A DNA stretch of 64,000 nt, from contig JBLWWJ010000002.1 in the NCBI GenBank assembly GCA_048268005.1, forward strand, positions 1,240,001 through 1,304,000, read 5' to 3'. The notes beneath the pieces were generated by a model. It did no database searches, had not been told where the DNA came from, and was given only the letters and a program-made list of their open reading frames with translations. How positions within the stretch are numbered: the stretch's first letter is position 1; the number at the start of each line of letters is the position of its first letter. The position numbers were made by a program, and so were the translations under genes. Below are positions 62,069 through 64,000 of the stretch, piece by piece. Origin of the DNA: Ancylomarina sp048268005. Lineage in GTDB: Bacteria; Bacteroidota; Bacteroidia; Bacteroidales; Marinifilaceae.

Positions 62069-64000
62069 ATGCGCTATTTGTTTTTAAGTATATTCCTAGT
62101 TTTTGCCTCGTGCTTTTCAATTTTTGCGAATAAAGCTGCCAGTAAGGATAAAAAACATATTTTGGTGATACACTCTTATCATCAGAGCTTTGTTTGGACT
62201 GACAGTATCTCTAGTGGTATTGAATCAGTATTGACCCCTCTTGAAAATGAAATTGAAACTTTTTATGAATATCTTGATTCGAAACGATTTGTTGATCCAA
62301 TATTTATTGAATCATTTGAGAAAAAATATGAGCTGCTGTGTTCAAAAGTGACCTGCGATGCTATTATTGTATCAGACAATAATGCTTTGAATTTTGTAAT
62401 TAAAAATAGGTCACGATTTTTTAAAAATATCCCTATTATTTTTTGTGGAATTAATAATTATAAACCGGAACTATTAAACGGTGAAAGTCAGGTAACCGGA
62501 ATAGAGGAGTACGCAGCAATTGATTCGACCTTAATGCTTATGCATAAGTTGCATCCTGATAAAAAGACTTTAATTATTAATGATAGAACGGTTACCGGAC
62601 TGGCTAATAAGGCGATTATTAAGAGTGCTCTACCAGAACTTGAAAAGAGTATGGTAATTGAATATTCGGATAGTAGTAATATGAGGTCTATTCAAGATAA
62701 AGTTAAGAATTTATCAGATGATTGGATGATCTACTTAGCCCCTTTTACTATGGATGCAGATGGAAATTATTATTCTTTCAACGATGTTGTTAGGTTGATA
62801 AGCGAGTCCTCTTCGGTACCAATTTATGCATCATGGGATTTTTATCTTGGAAAAGGAATTGTGGGAGGATATATAACCAGTGGATATATGCAAGGAAAAC
62901 TTGCTGGTAAATTAGCACTCTCAATTTTAAAAGGAGCAAATCCTGATGTTATTCCTGTTCATGAAAAATCCGCCGTTAGCATTAAGTTTGATCATTCGTT
63001 ATTAGCAAAGTATGATATTGAGTTAAATCATTTGCCTGAAGGTGCTATTTTGGTGAACAAAGAGAAAACATTTTTTGAGAAAAACATTAGATTATTTAAA
63101 AATATATTGCGCATAGGTCTGGTTGTCATCCTCTTATTAACTGTTTACTCTGTTTTAAAGTACAAACAGAAAAAATTATTAGAACTTCGAAATCTGGAAT
63201 TAGATCAAAAAGTTGAAGAACGTTCTCGAGAACTTCTTGAAGCAAATGATAATTTGAATAGGAAGAATGTTGAAATCACCAAACAGGAAGAGCTAACAAA
63301 ACTCGCTTATTTACGTTTGAAAGCAATTTTAAACAATTCATTGGTTGGTATTGTTGTTACTGACGTAGAAGGAAAGATAATTGATCAAAACAATCGAATT
63401 TCAGAAATTCTTGGATGTGAAAAGGGAGAACTCCTAGGGAAAAATATCATGACAACTTTTTTGAGTCAAAGTAATTTTGATATTCTAATGAGTGAGTATC
63501 AGCAACTGCAAGGTAGCAAGGCTTTGATCCGAAATGAAATACCTCTTAGTAGAATAGATGGTAGTGTTCTGTGGACTAAGATTTATATCAGTGAGATGTT
63601 ATATTCTCATATTGAAAATGCGAACATTTGGGTGATAGATGATGTTAGCGAAATTGTTGAAAATAGGGCTAAACTGGAAAAACGAACTGCAGAATTGAAA
63701 GAATCCAATGAAACAAAGGATCAGTTTTTCTCAATTATATCTCATGATTTAAAGGGGCCTTTGGCCGCGGTATTAGGATTACTAGAGATAATCTCTAAAA
63801 ATTCGGAGATCTTTTCTGAGGAGGAGAAAGTTGAATTTATAAAAAACTGCTATGCATCGGCAGTCGATATGAATGAACTTCTAGACAATTTATTGAGATG
63901 GGGACGTATTCAAATAGGAGGAGTTTCATGGAATCCTGAAATTATTGATCTTAAAAACATTGCTGATTCTGTTGTTCAAACACTTATAAATATTGCCAAA
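62069..64000 (+). CDS. sensor histidine kinase with ABC-type periplasmic sensor (3' truncated)
   Basis: The frame from ATG 62069 runs off the right edge (644 codons seen). It has a signal peptide (about 1-21, ending SIFAN), a periplasmic ABC substrate-binding-like domain (ABC_sub_bind type; KHILVIHSYHQSFVWTDSI near residue 30, ASWDFYLGKGIVGGYITSGY near 270), a membrane helix (about 350-370), a short coiled coil, one PAS domain (about 415-530) and HisKA with the phospho-His at 559 (FFSIISHDLKGPLAA). The ATPase domain is outside the window. The ligand is unknown; some such sensors bind small organic molecules. Confidence 0.88.
   Translation, partial: MRYLFLSIFLVFASCFSIFANKAASKDKKHILVIHSYHQSFVWTDSISSGIESVLTPLENEIETFYEYLDSKRFVDPIFIESFEKKYELLCSKVTCDAIIVSDNNALNFVIKNRSRFFKNIPIIFCGINNYKPELLNGESQVTGIEEYAAIDSTLMLMHKLHPDKKTLIINDRTVTGLANKAIIKSALPELEKSMVIEYSDSSNMRSIQDKVKNLSDDWMIYLAPFTMDADGNYYSFNDVVRLISESSSVPIYASWDFYLGKGIVGGYITSGYMQGKLAGKLALSILKGANPDVIPVHEKSAVSIKFDHSLLAKYDIELNHLPEGAILVNKEKTFFEKNIRLFKNILRIGLVVILLLTVYSVLKYKQKKLLELRNLELDQKVEERSRELLEANDNLNRKNVEITKQEELTKLAYLRLKAILNNSLVGIVVTDVEGKIIDQNNRISEILGCEKGELLGKNIMTTFLSQSNFDILMSEYQQLQGSKALIRNEIPLSRIDGSVLWTKIYISEMLYSHIENANIWVIDDVSEIVENRAKLEKRTAELKESNETKDQFFSIISHDLKGPLAAVLGLLEIISKNSEIFSEEEKVEFIKNCYASAVDMNELLDNLLRWGRIQIGGVSWNPEIIDLKNIADSVVQTLINIAK

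Noticed and set aside
1..64000. tRNA, rRNA, CRISPR arrays, prophage, transposase or integrase genes
   Set aside because: I searched by eye for T-loop GTTCGAATC-type motifs, spaced direct repeats and recombinase-like proteins and found none; eye search cannot exclude divergent cases.

Overview
The window is a compact, AT-rich stretch of chromosome from a member of the Bacteroidota. A marine Marinilabiliales/Marinifilaceae-type organism is my best guess, but that rank is an inference. Support for the phylum comes from family content: a FeoA-FeoB fusion, a long NusB, DUF3276, DUF5606, DUF4293 and DUF5916 proteins, a menaquinone cluster, and sigma factors paired with membrane partners. It also comes from promoters: many genes have a TAnnTTTG -7 box with TTG about 19 nt upstream, and leaders are A-rich without Shine-Dalgarno motifs. 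I found no rRNA, tRNA, CRISPR array, prophage or intact insertion sequence.

Layout. 1-3480: end of a TPR-like protein, an M48 membrane protease whose start codon grows out of a 12-copy 8-bp microsatellite, and cinA. 3484-9355 (minus): HupE-like protein, acyl-ACP thioesterase, DUF4105 protein, LolA and FtsK. 9604-12877: a lipoprotein, then carbamate kinase and ornithine carbamoyltransferase. 12995-16478 (minus): ferrous iron uptake (FeoA-FeoB and a Cys-rich partner) and a DUF3276 protein. 16959-21413: nusB, mntP, DUF1573, yajC, ybbR, coaE. 21590-24070: DnaJ/TerB protein, DUF5606, cupin, DUF4440 lipoprotein, cold shock protein. 24261-28454: menaquinone genes (hotdog thioesterase, menF, menD, menB). 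28571-32111: GNAT, DUF4177, msrB, a non-coding repeat-like block, and an aminopeptidase P. 32299-36843: an ECF sigma/anti-sigma/DUF4097 operon, a carboxypeptidase-regulatory-domain protein and a coiled-coil lipoprotein.

36896-41856 (minus): the full threonine operon thrA-thrB-thrC, headed by a newly recognised 27-residue leader peptide rich in Thr, Ile and Met codons and a terminator hairpin, which looks like a classic attenuator. 42034-47675: small membrane protein, DEAD-box helicase with a structured leader, lipoprotein, and a second ECF sigma factor overlapping a protein that joins an inner-membrane anchor to an outer-membrane barrel. 48245-51064: hybrid histidine kinase. 51177-55365: M23 peptidase, coiled-coil protein, zapA, a probable 6S RNA and rny. 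55437-61848: SirB1-like protein, nucleoside phosphorylase, prohibitin, DUF5916 protein, DUF4293 protein. The window ends inside a second sensor kinase with an ABC-type periplasmic sensor.

Most of the region is housekeeping. The signals most worth following are non-coding: the microsatellite at the M48 start, the threonine attenuator, the 6S-like RNA after zapA, the repeated hairpin leader of the helicase, palindromes upstream of feoAB, and the hairpin-rich block at 29985-30270. I did not find a clear new multi-gene defence or metabolic system.
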